Of a stretch of 64,000 bases of DNA, positions 1-7,836 are shown piece after piece. The stretch comes from Arenibaculum pallidiluteum (GTDB lineage Bacteria > Pseudomonadota > Alphaproteobacteria > Azospirillales > Azospirillaceae): contig NZ_JAFIQU010000007.1 of NCBI RefSeq assembly GCF_017355985.1, positions 62,001-126,000 on the forward strand, in the 5' to 3' direction. Both the position numbers and the translations under genes were made by a program. How positions within the stretch are numbered: the first letter of the stretch is position 1; each line of letters opens with the position of its first letter. The notes under the pieces were generated by a model. It saw nothing but the letters and a program-made list of their open reading frames with translations, was not told the origin of the DNA and ran no database searches.

Positions 1-32
1 CCCAGGGGTACATCACCGGGCGCTACGGCTGA
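1..32 (+). CDS. pstB: PstB phosphate ABC transporter ATPase, 3' end only
   Basis: Only the last ten codons are in the window. They read QGYITGRYG followed by TGA at 30-32, which matches the typical C-terminus of PstB, the ATPase of the high-affinity phosphate importer. phoU follows 52 bases later, the normal pst-phoU-phoB order. The identification rests on this short tail and on the context. Confidence 0.7.
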   Translation, partial: QGYITGRYG

Positions 33-84
33 CCGGTCCAGCGCGTCGGCATCCCCTCCGGCCCTTTCAGAAGCGAACCCAGCC

Positions 85-843
85 ATGCCCGCTCCGGACA
101 CGCATACCGTCAAGTCCTTCGCCCAGGAACTGCATCGCCTCACGAATCTCGTGACGCAGATGGGCGGCGTCGCCGAGGCCCAGGTGGAATCGGCGATCCA
201 GGCCGTCGTGCGGCGCGACGTCGAACTCGCTGCCCAGGTGATGCAGTCCGACCACCGCATCGACGAGTACGAGCGGGCGATCGACGCCGAGACGCTGCGC
301 CTGCTGGCCCTTCGCCAGCCCATGGCGATCGACCTGCGCGAGATCCTGTCGGCGCTGAAGATCGCGGCCGACCTGGAGCGCATCGGCGACTACGCCGCGA
401 ATATCGCCAAGCGCTCCATCGCGCTCGCCCAAGTCCAGGCGGTCCGGCCCGCGGCCGGCGTGCCGCGCATGGGCCGGATGGTCCAGGAGATCATGAAGGA
501 GGTGCTGGACGCCTTCATCGAGCGCGACGTCGAGAAGGCCATCGCCGCGCGCCAGCGGGACAACGACCTGGACGATCTCTACACGAGCCTGTTCCGCGAG
601 GTCCTGACCTACATGATGGAGGATCCGCGCAACATCACGCCGTGCACCCACCTGCTCTTCATCGCGAAGAACCTGGAGCGCATCGGCGACCACGCGACCA
701 ACATCGCCGAGACCGTGCACTTCCTGGTGGTCGGGCAGCCGCCTGCCGGGGAGCGGCCCAAGAGCGACGAGACGAGCTTCACCGTCCTGGGGGCCGACAT
801 GGCGGCGGCGCCCGACGACGCGAAGAGCCAGGCCGAGGGCTGA
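85..843 (+). CDS. phoU: PhoU phosphate signalling regulator
   Basis: PhoU is a cytoplasmic helical-bundle protein that links the PstSCAB transporter to the PhoR/PhoB system and represses the Pho response when phosphate is plentiful. The 252-residue product has the two tandem PhoU repeats, each with the metal-binding E/DxxxD-type helix, seen as DLERIGDYAANIAKR near residue 96 and NLERIGDHATNIAE near 196. The length is close to the family norm (about 230-240), with a slightly extended, weakly conserved C-terminus. It lies between pstB and phoB (5-base gap) and is probably cotranscribed with both. Confidence 0.95.
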   Translation: MPAPDTHTVKSFAQELHRLTNLVTQMGGVAEAQVESAIQAVVRRDVELAAQVMQSDHRIDEYERAIDAETLRLLALRQPMAIDLREILSALKIAADLERIGDYAANIAKRSIALAQVQAVRPAAGVPRMGRMVQEIMKEVLDAFIERDVEKAIAARQRDNDLDDLYTSLFREVLTYMMEDPRNITPCTHLLFIAKNLERIGDHATNIAETVHFLVVGQPPAGERPKSDETSFTVLGADMAAAPDDAKSQAEG

Positions 844-848
844 GAGCC

Positions 849-1574
849 ATGAGCGAGACCGCGGCGCGCCTCGGGGCCGGCACCAAGCCCCTGGTCCTGG
901 TCGTCGAGGACGAAGTCGACCTCGTGACCCTGCTGAAATACAACCTGGAGCGCGACGGCTTCCGGACCCTGTCCGCGGCCGACGGGGAGGAAGCGCTCCT
1001 GCTCGCGACCGAGCAGAACCCCAGCCTGGTCCTGCTCGACTGGATGCTGCCGCTGATGTCCGGCATCGAGGTGTGCCGCCAGCTCCGCCGGAACCCGCGC
1101 ACGCGCGACATCCCCATCATCATGCTGACGGCGCGCGGCGAGGAATCCGACAAGATCCGCGGGCTGAACTCGGGCGCCGACGACTATCTCGCGAAGCCCT
1201 TCTCGCCATCCGAGCTGGTCGCGCGCATGCGCGCGGTGCTGCGCCGCGCCAGCCCCGGCCTGACCGAGGAGGTCCTGCGCTTCGAGGACGTCACCATGGA
1301 CCTGGCGGCGCACCGCGTCCGGCGCCAGGGCCGCGACATCCATCTGGGCCCCACCGAGTTCCGGCTGCTGCGCCACTTCATGCAGCATCCCGGGCGCGTC
1401 TTCTCGCGCGAGCAGCTCCTGGACGTGGTCTGGGGCCACGACGTCTATGTGGAGCCGCGCACAGTCGACGTGCACATCCGGCGCCTGCGCAAGGCGCTGA
1501 ACGAGGACAGCGAGGCGGACCTGATCCGCACCGTGCGCTCGGCCGGCTACGCCCTCGATACCAAGACCACCTGA
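849..1574 (+). CDS. phoB: PhoB response regulator
   Basis: This is a 241-residue OmpR/PhoB-family response regulator that activates the phosphate starvation regulon. The N-terminal receiver domain (about 12-130) has the acidic pair VVEDEVD, the phosphorylatable Asp in LLDWMLP and the conserved Lys in YLAKPFSP. A winged-helix DNA-binding domain follows (about 140-238) with LGPTEFRLLRHFM and the VDVHIRRLRKAL recognition helix. The ATG at 849 gives the standard length and lies 5 bases after phoU. No phoR is adjacent in this window. Confidence 0.94.
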   Translation: MSETAARLGAGTKPLVLVVEDEVDLVTLLKYNLERDGFRTLSAADGEEALLLATEQNPSLVLLDWMLPLMSGIEVCRQLRRNPRTRDIPIIMLTARGEESDKIRGLNSGADDYLAKPFSPSELVARMRAVLRRASPGLTEEVLRFEDVTMDLAAHRVRRQGRDIHLGPTEFRLLRHFMQHPGRVFSREQLLDVVWGHDVYVEPRTVDVHIRRLRKALNEDSEADLIRTVRSAGYALDTKTT

Positions 1575-1603
1575 ACCAAACCAGCTGAACCAAGGCCACC
1601 TGA
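1567..1603 (+). repeat. 14-bp imperfect tandem repeat at phoB stop
   Basis: Two and a half copies of a 14-base unit (CCACCTGAACCAAA at 1567-1580, CCAGCTGAACCAAG at 1581-1594, then GCCACCTGA) span the phoB stop codon. Each copy carries CTGA, so each could supply a stop in the phoB frame or a neighbouring one. It looks like local duplication by replication slippage. Confidence 0.7.
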
Positions 1604-1625
1604 TGGGGGCGCCCAGCCGGGAGCC

Positions 1626-2186
1626 TCACCGCGGCAGCAGGCGCGTCCGGAGGCGGGAGAGGGCCCTGGCGAAGACGGCGGCATCGTCCGTCGCCCGCGC
1701 CAGCACCAGCGCGCCCTGGATGGCGGCGACCGCCTCCTCGGCCATGTCCTGCGCCTCGGCGGGCGGATGGCCGGCTCTCGCCAGCGCCTCGGCCAGGGCA
1801 TCGCGCCATTCCGCGAAATAGCGCCGGATGCGGGATGCGAAGCGGTCCCGCACCTCGCCCAGGGCGAAGGCGCCCACGAGGCAGACGCGCCGGCCCGAGC
1901 GGAAGTAGCGGTCGGTCTCGTCCAGCATGCAGGCGATGCCCGCGGCTGGGTCCGTCCCGTCCCGCAGGGGCGCGAAGACCCGGTCGCGGAACCAGGCCTC
2001 GATCGCGTCCAGCACGGCCTCGGCCATCTCGTCCTTCCCGCCGGGGAAGAAGTGATAGAGGCTGCCCTTGCCGAGGCCCGTCGCGGCCGTGATCGCGGCA
2101 AGGCTCGCCCCCTCGAAGCCTTGGGTGCGGAACACCTCGCCGAGGTGCTGCAGCACGTCCTCACGCCCGGCCACCACCCGCGCCAT
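1626..2186 (-). CDS. TetR/AcrR-family transcriptional regulator
   Basis: A 186-residue TetR-family repressor. The N-terminal helix-turn-helix is clear: a first helix to about residue 20, then TAATGLGKGSLYHFFPGGK around 33-51. The C-terminal ligand domain resembles the TetR_C group with a cysteine (ACMLDETDRYFRSGRRVCL). It lies 12 bases downstream of a DUF1348 gene in the same direction, a pairing common in proteobacteria. It probably represses the pair by binding the inverted repeat at 2696-2730. The ligand is unknown. Confidence 0.9.
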   Translation of the reverse strand: MARVVAGREDVLQHLGEVFRTQGFEGASLAAITAATGLGKGSLYHFFPGGKDEMAEAVLDAIEAWFRDRVFAPLRDGTDPAAGIACMLDETDRYFRSGRRVCLVGAFALGEVRDRFASRIRRYFAEWRDALAEALARAGHPPAEAQDMAEEAVAAIQGALVLARATDDAAVFARALSRLRTRLLPR

Positions 2187-2198
2187 CGGCGGCCGGCC

Positions 2199-2666
2199 TC
2201 AGAGACCGAGCGCGGAAAGGCCGGGATGATCCGCCGGCCGTGGCCCCTGCGGCCAGCGGAACAGCCGGTCGGCCTCGCGGATCGGCAGGTCGTTGATGCT
2301 GGCCTCGCGCCGGCGCATCAGGCCGTGTTCGTCGAACTCCCACTGCTCGTTCCCGTAGGACCGGAACCAAGAGCCCGAATCGTCGCGCCATTCATAGGCG
2401 AAGCGCACGGCGATGCGCTCGCCGTGCCAGGCCCAGAGCTCCTTGATCAGCCGGTATTCCAGCTCGCGCGCCCATTTGCGCTGCAGGAAGGCCTGGATGG
2501 CGGGGCGGCCGGCCAGGAACTCCGCCCGGTTCCGCCAGCGGCTGTCCTCGGTATAGGCCAGCGAGACGCGCTCGGGATCGCGCGTGTTCCAGGCGTCCTC
2601 GGCCATGCGGACCTTCCGGGCCGCGGTCTCCTCGGTGAAGGGCGGCAGCGGCGGGCGTGCGGTCAT
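2199..2666 (-). CDS. DUF1348 / nuclear transport factor 2-like (SnoaL-fold) protein
   Basis: A 155-residue protein of the DUF1348 group of the NTF2-like superfamily, shown by features such as [31 protein letters not shown] and the end segment EASINDLPI. These small alpha-beta cone proteins bind or turn over small hydrophobic molecules; no reaction is established for this group. It is the first gene of a two-gene unit with the TetR regulator, and the operator lies directly upstream of its start, so its expression is probably ligand-inducible. Confidence 0.88.
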   Translation of the reverse strand: MTARPPLPPFTEETAARKVRMAEDAWNTRDPERVSLAYTEDSRWRNRAEFLAGRPAIQAFLQRKWARELEYRLIKELWAWHGERIAVRFAYEWRDDSGSWFRSYGNEQWEFDEHGLMRRREASINDLPIREADRLFRWPQGPRPADHPGLSALGL

Positions 2667-2695
2667 CGGGGCCTCCTGCGAAGGACATGTGCGAG

Positions 2696-2730
2696 TGTAC
2701 CGTTCGGTAAAGTCCTGACCGATCAGTACA
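2696..2730 (-). promoter_or_regulatory. Inverted-repeat operator upstream of DUF1348-tetR
   Basis: The left half TGTACCGTTCGGT (2696-2708) and the right half ACCGATCAGTACA (2718-2730) form a 13-base imperfect inverted repeat about 30 bases upstream of the start at 2666. Each arm is itself near-palindromic (TACCG-TT-CGGTA), as expected for two TetR dimers. The TetR protein of the same unit is the natural candidate to bind here (inference). Confidence 0.65.
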
Positions 2731-2796
2731 GAGACGGCGCGCGGCCGTCAAGCGCGGCGATGCGGGCCGCGGTGCGGGCGCGGTTCCGCGGCGATC

Positions 2797-3228
2797 CTAG
2801 ATGAAGGTCAGCCCGCCCCGGTCCGAGGCATCGTTCAGCAGCGTCACCACGCCGCCGGACTGGACGGGCACGTCCGGGCGCAGCCGGGCCGCTTCCAGGC
2901 CCTGGGCGCGCAGGCCCATCTCGCAGACCATCACCGTGACGCCCAGCGCGACGCAGGCCTCCAGCAGCTCCTCGAAGCCGGCGACGCCGAGCTCGCGGAA
3001 GGCCGCGTCCTTCAGGGCGGGGCTCGTGCCGTCCTCCGCGGGGGCCAGCCGGTGCCAGCCCGGGGCGCCGTCGTCCTCGGCGACCAGGGCACGAAGCGCC
3101 GGGCCCGTGAAGAACAGCGTCGCCTTGCGGTTGCTGGCTGCGGCGGCGCTCGCCATCACAAGGGCGTAGTGCACGCGCTCGAAGCCGCCCGAGAAGACGA
3201 CCAGGCTCAGCTTGTCGGGTCCGGGCAT
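2797..3228 (-). CDS. DsrE/DsrF-like family protein
   Basis: A 143-residue protein with the DsrE-like fold. LSLVVFSGGFERVHYALVMA is the first strand and helix, and FFTGPALRAL and VMVCEMGLRAQGL follow. DsrE-family proteins often carry sulfur as a cysteine persulfide. The Cys in VMVCEMGL (about residue 100) sits where peroxiredoxin-like DsrE proteins have theirs. The ATG at 3228 is preferred because it lies 1 base after the stop of the ThiF/MoeB gene, so the two are translationally linked. A role in sulfur trafficking is inferred from context. Confidence 0.8.
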   Translation of the reverse strand: MPGPDKLSLVVFSGGFERVHYALVMASAAAASNRKATLFFTGPALRALVAEDDGAPGWHRLAPAEDGTSPALKDAAFRELGVAGFEELLEACVALGVTVMVCEMGLRAQGLEAARLRPDVPVQSGGVVTLLNDASDRGGLTFI

Positions 3229-3229
3229 G

Positions 3230-4069
3230 TCAGGTCCCCTCCAGGCCGCAGGCGGCCGCGGCCGCCGCGTGCCCGGGGCCGCCATGGTGCGAGAGGTCGC
3301 GGTACTGCGGCGCCGTCCCGCAGAGCGGGCAGTCCGGGTCCCGGGGCACCGCGATGCGCTGGAAGCCGCTGCCCAGCGCGTCGATCAGCAGCAGGCGCCC
3401 CGAGAGGCTCTCGCCGATGCCCAGCAGCTCCTTCAGCACCTCGCCCGCCTGCAGCGAGCCCACCAGCCCAGGAAGTGCGCCCAGCACGCCTGCTTCCGAG
3501 CAGCTCGGGATCAGGCCCGGCGGCGGCGGCTCGCGGAAGATGCAGCGGTAGCAGGGATGGGGAGGCCCCAGATGCGCCTTGAAGGTCGAGACCTGCCCGT
3601 CGAAGCGTAGCATGGCGGCCGAGACCAGCGGCCGCCCGGCCAGGTAGCAGGCGTCGTTCAGCAGGTAGCGCGTCGCGAAGTTGTCGGTGCCGTCGGCCAC
3701 GATGTCGTAGCGCGAGACGAGGTCGAGCACGTTCCCGGCATCCAGGCGCAGGGGCCAGGGCTCGACCCGGACGTCCGGGTTTATGGCGGCGATCCGGGCC
3801 GCCGCGCTCTCGACCTTGGGCCGCCCGATGGAGGCCTGGTCGTGGATGACCTGCCGCTGCAGGTTCGACAGGTCCACCGCGTCGTGGTCGACGATGCCGA
3901 TCGTGCCGACGCCCGCCGCCGCGAGGTAGAGGAGCAGGGGCGAGCCCAGGCCGCCGGCGCCGACGACGAGGACGCGCGATCCCAGCAGCCGCGCCTGGCC
4001 GGTGCCGCCGACCTCGGGCAGCAGGATGTGGCGCGCATAGCGCTGGATCTGGTCTTCGGTGAAATCCAT
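3230..4069 (-). CDS. moeB: HesA/MoeB/ThiF family adenylyltransferase
   Basis: A 279-residue E1-like enzyme that adenylates the C-terminal Gly-Gly of a small sulfur carrier (MoaD or ThiS type). The ATP-binding glycine motif GAGGLGSPLLLYLA (about 35-48), the DNLQRQ-like SNLQRQ motif and the DGTDNF motif are present. Two zinc-binding CxxC pairs (CYRC near 172, CPLC near 254) and the conserved Cys in PSCSEAGVLG are intact. It is cotranscribed with the DsrE-like gene and lies downstream of cysK, so a sulfur transfer role is likely. Whether it serves molybdopterin, thiamine or cysteine synthesis cannot be told from sequence alone. Confidence 0.88.
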   Translation of the reverse strand: MDFTEDQIQRYARHILLPEVGGTGQARLLGSRVLVVGAGGLGSPLLLYLAAAGVGTIGIVDHDAVDLSNLQRQVIHDQASIGRPKVESAAARIAAINPDVRVEPWPLRLDAGNVLDLVSRYDIVADGTDNFATRYLLNDACYLAGRPLVSAAMLRFDGQVSTFKAHLGPPHPCYRCIFREPPPPGLIPSCSEAGVLGALPGLVGSLQAGEVLKELLGIGESLSGRLLLIDALGSGFQRIAVPRDPDCPLCGTAPQYRDLSHHGGPGHAAAAAACGLEGT

Positions 4070-4082
4070 GGTCCCGACCCTA

Positions 4083-4119
4083 GAGTGATTCGAGGTCCGC
4101 TTTGAACCTCAAACCGCTC
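4083..4119. repeat. Hairpin with G-U wobble arms (possible interspersed palindrome)
   Basis: The arms 4083-4096 and 4106-4119 pair over 14 positions, with three G-U wobbles and no true mismatch, around a 9-base loop. It lies between cysK and the moeB-like gene, separate from the GC-rich hairpin at 4140-4173. The TAGAGTGATT edge is reminiscent of small palindromic repeats scattered in alphaproteobacterial genomes. I found no second clear copy in this window. Confidence 0.4.
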
Positions 4120-4139
4120 CAACCCATCGACGGTAGAGA

Positions 4140-4173
4140 GGGCGACGCGCGGACGGGGATCCGCGCGTCGCCC
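4140..4173 (-). terminator. Strong hairpin after cysK, probable terminator
   Basis: A perfect 14-base stem (4140-4153 with 4160-4173) and a 6-base loop lie 27 bases beyond the cysK stop. There is no T-tract on the minus strand, so it may act as an attenuator or RNA stabiliser rather than a full intrinsic terminator. Confidence 0.55.
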
Positions 4174-4199
4174 TGCCGGGCCGCCCGCCGGGACCGGGC

Positions 4200-5159
4200 T
4201 TACTCCAGGCCTTCGAACAGCGCGGTGGACAGGTAGCGCTCGGCGAAGCTCGGTAGGATCACGACGATCTGCTTGCCTTCCATCGCGGGCCGCGCCGCGA
4301 CCTCGAAGGCCGCGGCCAGCGCGGCACCGCCCGAGATGCCGACCGGCAGCCCCTCGAGCCGGGCCGCGGCGCGGGCGGTCTCGAAGGCGCGCTGGTTGGA
4401 GATGCGCACGACCTCGTCGATCAGCTCGCGCTTCAGGATGTCCGGCACGAAGCCCGCACCGATCCCCTGGATCTTGTGGGGACCGGGCAGGCCGCCCGAC
4501 AGGACGGGGCTGTCCTCGGGCTCGACCGCGATCGCCCGGAACGAGGGCTTGCGGGCCTTGATCACCTCCGCGACCCCGGTCAGCGTGCCTCCGGTGCCGA
4601 CGCCCGAGATCAGCGCGTCGACCTTGCCGTCGGTGTCGCGCCAGATCTCCTCGGCCGTGGTGCGGCGGTGGATCTCGGGATTCGCGAGGTTCTTGAACTG
4701 CTGCAGCATGTAGGCGTTGCCGTCGCCGGACACGATCTCCTCGGCCCGGCGGATGGCGCCCTTCATGCCCTCGGCGGCAGGGGTCAGCACCAGCTCGGCC
4801 CCCAGCAGCTTCAGCATCTTGCGCCGCTCGACCGACATGCTCTCGGGCATGCACAGGATCAGGCGGTAGCCCTTGGCAGCCGCCACGAAGGCAAGAGCGA
4901 TGCCGGTGTTGCCCGAGGTCGGCTCGACCAGCACGGTGCGCCCGGGTTCGATCCTGCCCTCGCGCTCGGCAGACTCGATCATGGCGAAGCCGATGCGGTC
5001 CTTCACGCTGGCGAGCGGGTTGAAGAACTCCAGCTTGCCGACCACGTCCGCCTTGGCGCCGTTCTCCGCGGCCAGGCGACGGAACCGGACCAGCGGCGTC
5101 GCACCGATCGTGTCGAGGATGCTGTCATAGATCTTGCCGCGGAACTCCGGGCCGGCCAT
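4200..5159 (-). CDS. cysK: Cysteine synthase A (O-acetylserine sulfhydrylase)
   Basis: This PLP enzyme converts O-acetylserine and sulfide to cysteine. The 319-residue product has the PLP lysine in [16 protein letters not shown], the substrate loop [11 protein letters not shown], the phosphate-binding [10 protein letters not shown] and the PLP-nitrogen-contacting [12 protein letters not shown] region, all in the usual order. The ATG at 5159 is chosen because a GGGGGAAC ribosome site lies just upstream. A TTG at 5171 would start inside that site. A sigma-70-like promoter and TAGATTGYG boxes upstream point to control by the adjacent Rrf2 regulator. Confidence 0.95.
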   Translation of the reverse strand: MAGPEFRGKIYDSILDTIGATPLVRFRRLAAENGAKADVVGKLEFFNPLASVKDRIGFAMIESAEREGRIEPGRTVLVEPTSGNTGIALAFVAAAKGYRLILCMPESMSVERRKMLKLLGAELVLTPAAEGMKGAIRRAEEIVSGDGNAYMLQQFKNLANPEIHRRTTAEEIWRDTDGKVDALISGVGTGGTLTGVAEVIKARKPSFRAIAVEPEDSPVLSGGLPGPHKIQGIGAGFVPDILKRELIDEVVRISNQRAFETARAAARLEGLPVGISGGAALAAAFEVAARPAMEGKQIVVILPSFAERYLSTALFEGLE

Positions 5160-5192
5160 GGGTTCCCCCAATAGATTGTGTTAATAGCGTGT

Positions 5193-5220
5193 ATTCTACA
5201 GCTGGCGCAATCTACGCCAA
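5193..5220 (-). promoter_or_regulatory. cysK promoter
   Basis: Read on the minus strand, TTGGCG (5215-5220) and TAGAAT (5193-5198) are separated by 16 bases, a good sigma-70-type promoter 34 bases upstream of the cysK start. A TAGATTGCG box (5206-5214) sits in the spacer and an oppositely oriented TAGATTGTG (5172-5180) lies just downstream of the start point. This is the layout expected for a repressor site. Confidence 0.65.
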
Positions 5221-5232
5221 TTCCGCGGCGCG

Positions 5233-5688
5233 TCAAATGCTGAAGTCGATGCGGCTGTGGGACTCGCTCTCGATGCCGGCCTCATTGGCGCGCAGGCAGA
5301 GATCCTCGATGCTGGTGCGGTCCAGCTCGGCCATCATGTGGTCCTGCAGGCGCAGCCACATGGGGCGTACGACCTTGTGGCCGAGTTCCGAGCCGGTGGG
5401 CTCCTCCAGCGGATCGGGCGCCGTCTCCATGCCACGCACCACGCGGACCACGTCGCCGACGCTGATCCGGCGCCGCTCGCGCGCCAGGCGATAGCCGCCC
5501 CGCGGGCCGCGCACGCCCGACAGGATGCCCGCCCGCACGAGCTGCTGCAGGACCTGCTCGAGATAGCGCTTGGGAATCCCCTGGCGCCGCGTGATCTCGC
5601 CGCTCTGCACGGGTTCGGAGCCCGCGTTGTAGGCGATGTCCAGAACCGCCTCGATGGCGAACATCGTCTTCTTGGAAATGCGCAGCAT
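5233..5688 (-). CDS. Rrf2 family transcriptional regulator (CymR/IscR-like)
   Basis: A 151-residue Rrf2 winged-helix regulator. It has the N-terminal MLRISKKTMFAIEAVLDIAY, the recognition helix region IPKRYLEQVLQQLVRAGILSG and the wing VRGPRGGYRLAR. The three-cysteine Fe-S motif of IscR is absent (only one Cys, in EDLCLRAN), so it is more like CymR, which senses cysteine supply through cysteine synthase. It lies directly upstream of cysK with shared operator-like boxes. The ATG at 5688 fits the family start; an upstream in-frame extension to 5724 lacks conservation. Confidence 0.88.
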   Translation of the reverse strand: MLRISKKTMFAIEAVLDIAYNAGSEPVQSGEITRRQGIPKRYLEQVLQQLVRAGILSGVRGPRGGYRLARERRRISVGDVVRVVRGMETAPDPLEEPTGSELGHKVVRPMWLRLQDHMMAELDRTSIEDLCLRANEAGIESESHSRIDFSI

Positions 5689-5710
5689 GCAAAATCCGCT
5701 TCGCAGGGGT

Positions 5711-5756
5711 GATTGTGGGGGCATTCACAATCTACCGTGCGGAAAACGGACGGCAA
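5711..5756 (-). promoter_or_regulatory. rrf2 promoter with TAGATTGTG inverted repeat
   Basis: On the minus strand TTGCCG (5751-5756) and TAGATT (5729-5734) are 16 bases apart. The -10 element is part of TAGATTGTG (5726-5734), which pairs with GATTGTG at 5711-5717 as an inverted repeat with an 8-base centre. The same box occurs at the cysK promoter, so autoregulation plus control of cysK is the simplest reading. Confidence 0.65.
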
Positions 5757-5920
5757 GCTTAAAAGCGAAATCGCCCCTAGAGCTTCGCGCCATGCGACAC
5801 CAGCAGACACGCCCGCGGCGCCGGCATGCCGTGGCGATCCAGCCATGCGGATTGTGCGTATCGGGAGCTGCTGGCAAAACCACACATTAAGGCACGCTGA
5901 ATCCCTACAAGAGGCCCGTC

Positions 5921-6319
5921 ATGACCAGGGAAGGAAACGCCGCGAGCCCGTTCTGGCTCGGGGTCCGGGGGCTCTGCCCGCGCTGCCAGAAGGGCCACAT
6001 CTTCAAGGGGTTTCTCACGATCGCCCCGAAATGCGAGGTCTGCGGGCTCGACTTCGCCTTCGCGGATCCCGCCGACGGCCCCGCCTTCTTCGCGATGTCC
6101 ATCGTCAGCTTCCCGCTGGTCGGCCTGGCCGCCTGGCTGGAGATCTCGGTCGGCATACCGCTGTGGCTGAACCTGCTGATCACGCTCACGCTGGTGGTCG
6201 GCGGCTGCTGCGCCCTGCTGCGGCCACTCAAGGGCTGGCTCGTCTGCGCCCAGTACATCAACAAGGCCGAGGAGGGGCGGCTCACCCGTCCCGAGGACAA
6301 AGCCCCGCCCCAAGCCTAG
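5921..6319 (+). CDS. DUF983 family zinc-ribbon membrane protein
   Basis: A 132-residue DUF983 protein. A zinc-ribbon-like pair of motifs comes first (LCPRCQKGHIF at about 18-28 and CEVCGLDF at about 38-45). Two transmembrane helices follow (about 58-78 and 84-104), with the conserved DPADGPAFF between ribbon and membrane. DUF983 proteins are often encoded near cytochrome oxidase genes in alphaproteobacteria, but none is visible here. The biochemical role is unknown. Confidence 0.88.
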   Translation: MTREGNAASPFWLGVRGLCPRCQKGHIFKGFLTIAPKCEVCGLDFAFADPADGPAFFAMSIVSFPLVGLAAWLEISVGIPLWLNLLITLTLVVGGCCALLRPLKGWLVCAQYINKAEEGRLTRPEDKAPPQA

Positions 6320-6391
6320 CTTGCTTCGGATGCAGGCAGGTGCCTACAGTTCATACAATTTGACCCGCGCGCCGATGCTGCGCGCGTGGCG

Positions 6392-7807
6392 ATGCGAGAG
6401 GGCGACGCGACCGGAATGAGGAGGAGCAGCACGCCCCCGGACTGGGTTCCGGAACTTGCGGCCGCGCCCGGCCCGATCTACCTCGCCGTCGTGGACGCGC
6501 TGGAGGCCGACATCGCGGCCGGGTCGCTACCGCCAGGCCGGCGGCTGCCGACGCACCGGTCGCTGGCCGCGGCGCTGCGCGTGGACCTGACCACCATCAC
6601 GCGCGCCTACGCCGAAGCCCGGCGCCGCGGCCTGGTCGATGCGGCAGTCGGGCGCGGCACCTTCGTCCGCGCGGTGCCCCGGCGGGCGCCCGCCAAGGCC
6701 GAGATCGACCTGTCCATGAACATGCCGCCGCAGCCGCCGGGCGCGGCGATCCCGACGCGCTTGGCCCAGGCGACCGCGGCGGTCCTGCGGCGCACGGATC
6801 CCGCGCAGCTCCTGAGCTACCATCCCAGCGGCGGCAGCCTGGCCGACCGCAGGGTCGGGGCGGCCTGGCTGGCCCCGCTGATCCCAGGCCTGCAGGCCGA
6901 GAGGGTTCTGGTGTCCGGCGGCGCCCAGGCGGCCGTCATGGCGCTGCTGACCATGCTGGCCCGGGCGGGCGAGGTGGTCCTGACCGAGGCCTTCACCTAT
7001 CCCGGCCTGCGGGCCGCGGCGGCGCAGCTCGGCATCCGGCTCGAGGCGCTGCCCATGGATGCGGAGGGCCTGCTGCCCGATGCCCTGGAGGAGGCGTGCC
7101 GGCGCCTGAGCCCCAGCGCGCTCTACTGCATCCCGACGATCCAGAACCCGACGACGGCCACTATGCCGGCCGCGCGCCGCGAGGCGGTGGCGGAGGTCGC
7201 GCGGCGCCACGGCCTGCGCATCGTCGAGGACGACGCCTATGGGATGCTTCCCACGCAGCCGCTGCCGCCCCTCGCCAGCTTCGCGCCCGAGCTGACCTGG
7301 TACGTCTCCACCCTCTCGAAATGCCTGTCCCCCGGGCTGCGCATCGCCTATGTCGCGGCCCCCGACGAGCTCCAGGCCGAAAGGGCGCAGGCCGCGCTGC
7401 GGGCGACGATCCAGATGGCGCCGCCCCTGTCCGCCGCGGTCGCCACCCGTTGGATCCAGGACGGCACCGCCCAGTCGATCCTGCAGGCGATCCGGGCCGA
7501 GAGCCGCGAGCGCCAGAAGCTCGCACGGGCCGCCCTGCCGGCCGGGCTCGCCGCTGGCCACCCGGACGGCCATCACCTCTGGCTGCGTCTGCCGCCGTCC
7601 TGGAGCGCCCCGGCCTTCGCCGACCACGTGCGCCGCGCGGGGCTGGCGGTCGTGCCAAGCGGGGCCTTCGCGGTGGGCGCCACCCCGGTGGAGGCGCTGC
7701 GGATCTCGCTCGGGGCCGCCGCGGACCGCGCCGTCCTGGGCGCCGCCCTGCACAGGATCGCGGCGACGCTGAAGCAGGACGCCTACGCCATGGCCGCAAT
7801 CGTCTGA
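6392..7807 (+). CDS. MocR-type PLP-dependent transcriptional regulator / aminotransferase
   Basis: A fusion of an N-terminal GntR winged helix (about 20-85, with GSLPPGRRLPTHRSLAAALRVDLTTITRAY split over several helices) and a class I aminotransferase-like domain. The PLP lysine is in YVSTLSKCLSPGLRIAY and the PLP-ring Asp in VEDDAYG. MocR proteins use the aminotransferase domain to sense vitamin B6 or amino compounds. Start choice is uncertain: GTG 6386, ATG 6392 and ATG 6416 are all possible and none has a good ribosome site. Possible -35/-10 elements are TTGCTT (6321-6326) and TACAGT (6345-6350). The target genes are unknown. Confidence 0.88.
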   Translation: MREGDATGMRRSSTPPDWVPELAAAPGPIYLAVVDALEADIAAGSLPPGRRLPTHRSLAAALRVDLTTITRAYAEARRRGLVDAAVGRGTFVRAVPRRAPAKAEIDLSMNMPPQPPGAAIPTRLAQATAAVLRRTDPAQLLSYHPSGGSLADRRVGAAWLAPLIPGLQAERVLVSGGAQAAVMALLTMLARAGEVVLTEAFTYPGLRAAAAQLGIRLEALPMDAEGLLPDALEEACRRLSPSALYCIPTIQNPTTATMPAARREAVAEVARRHGLRIVEDDAYGMLPTQPLPPLASFAPELTWYVSTLSKCLSPGLRIAYVAAPDELQAERAQAALRATIQMAPPLSAAVATRWIQDGTAQSILQAIRAESRERQKLARAALPAGLAAGHPDGHHLWLRLPPSWSAPAFADHVRRAGLAVVPSGAFAVGATPVEALRISLGAAADRAVLGAALHRIAATLKQDAYAMAAIV

Positions 7808-7836
7808 GAGCCGCCCGGTCGGCCCGGCCGAAACTA

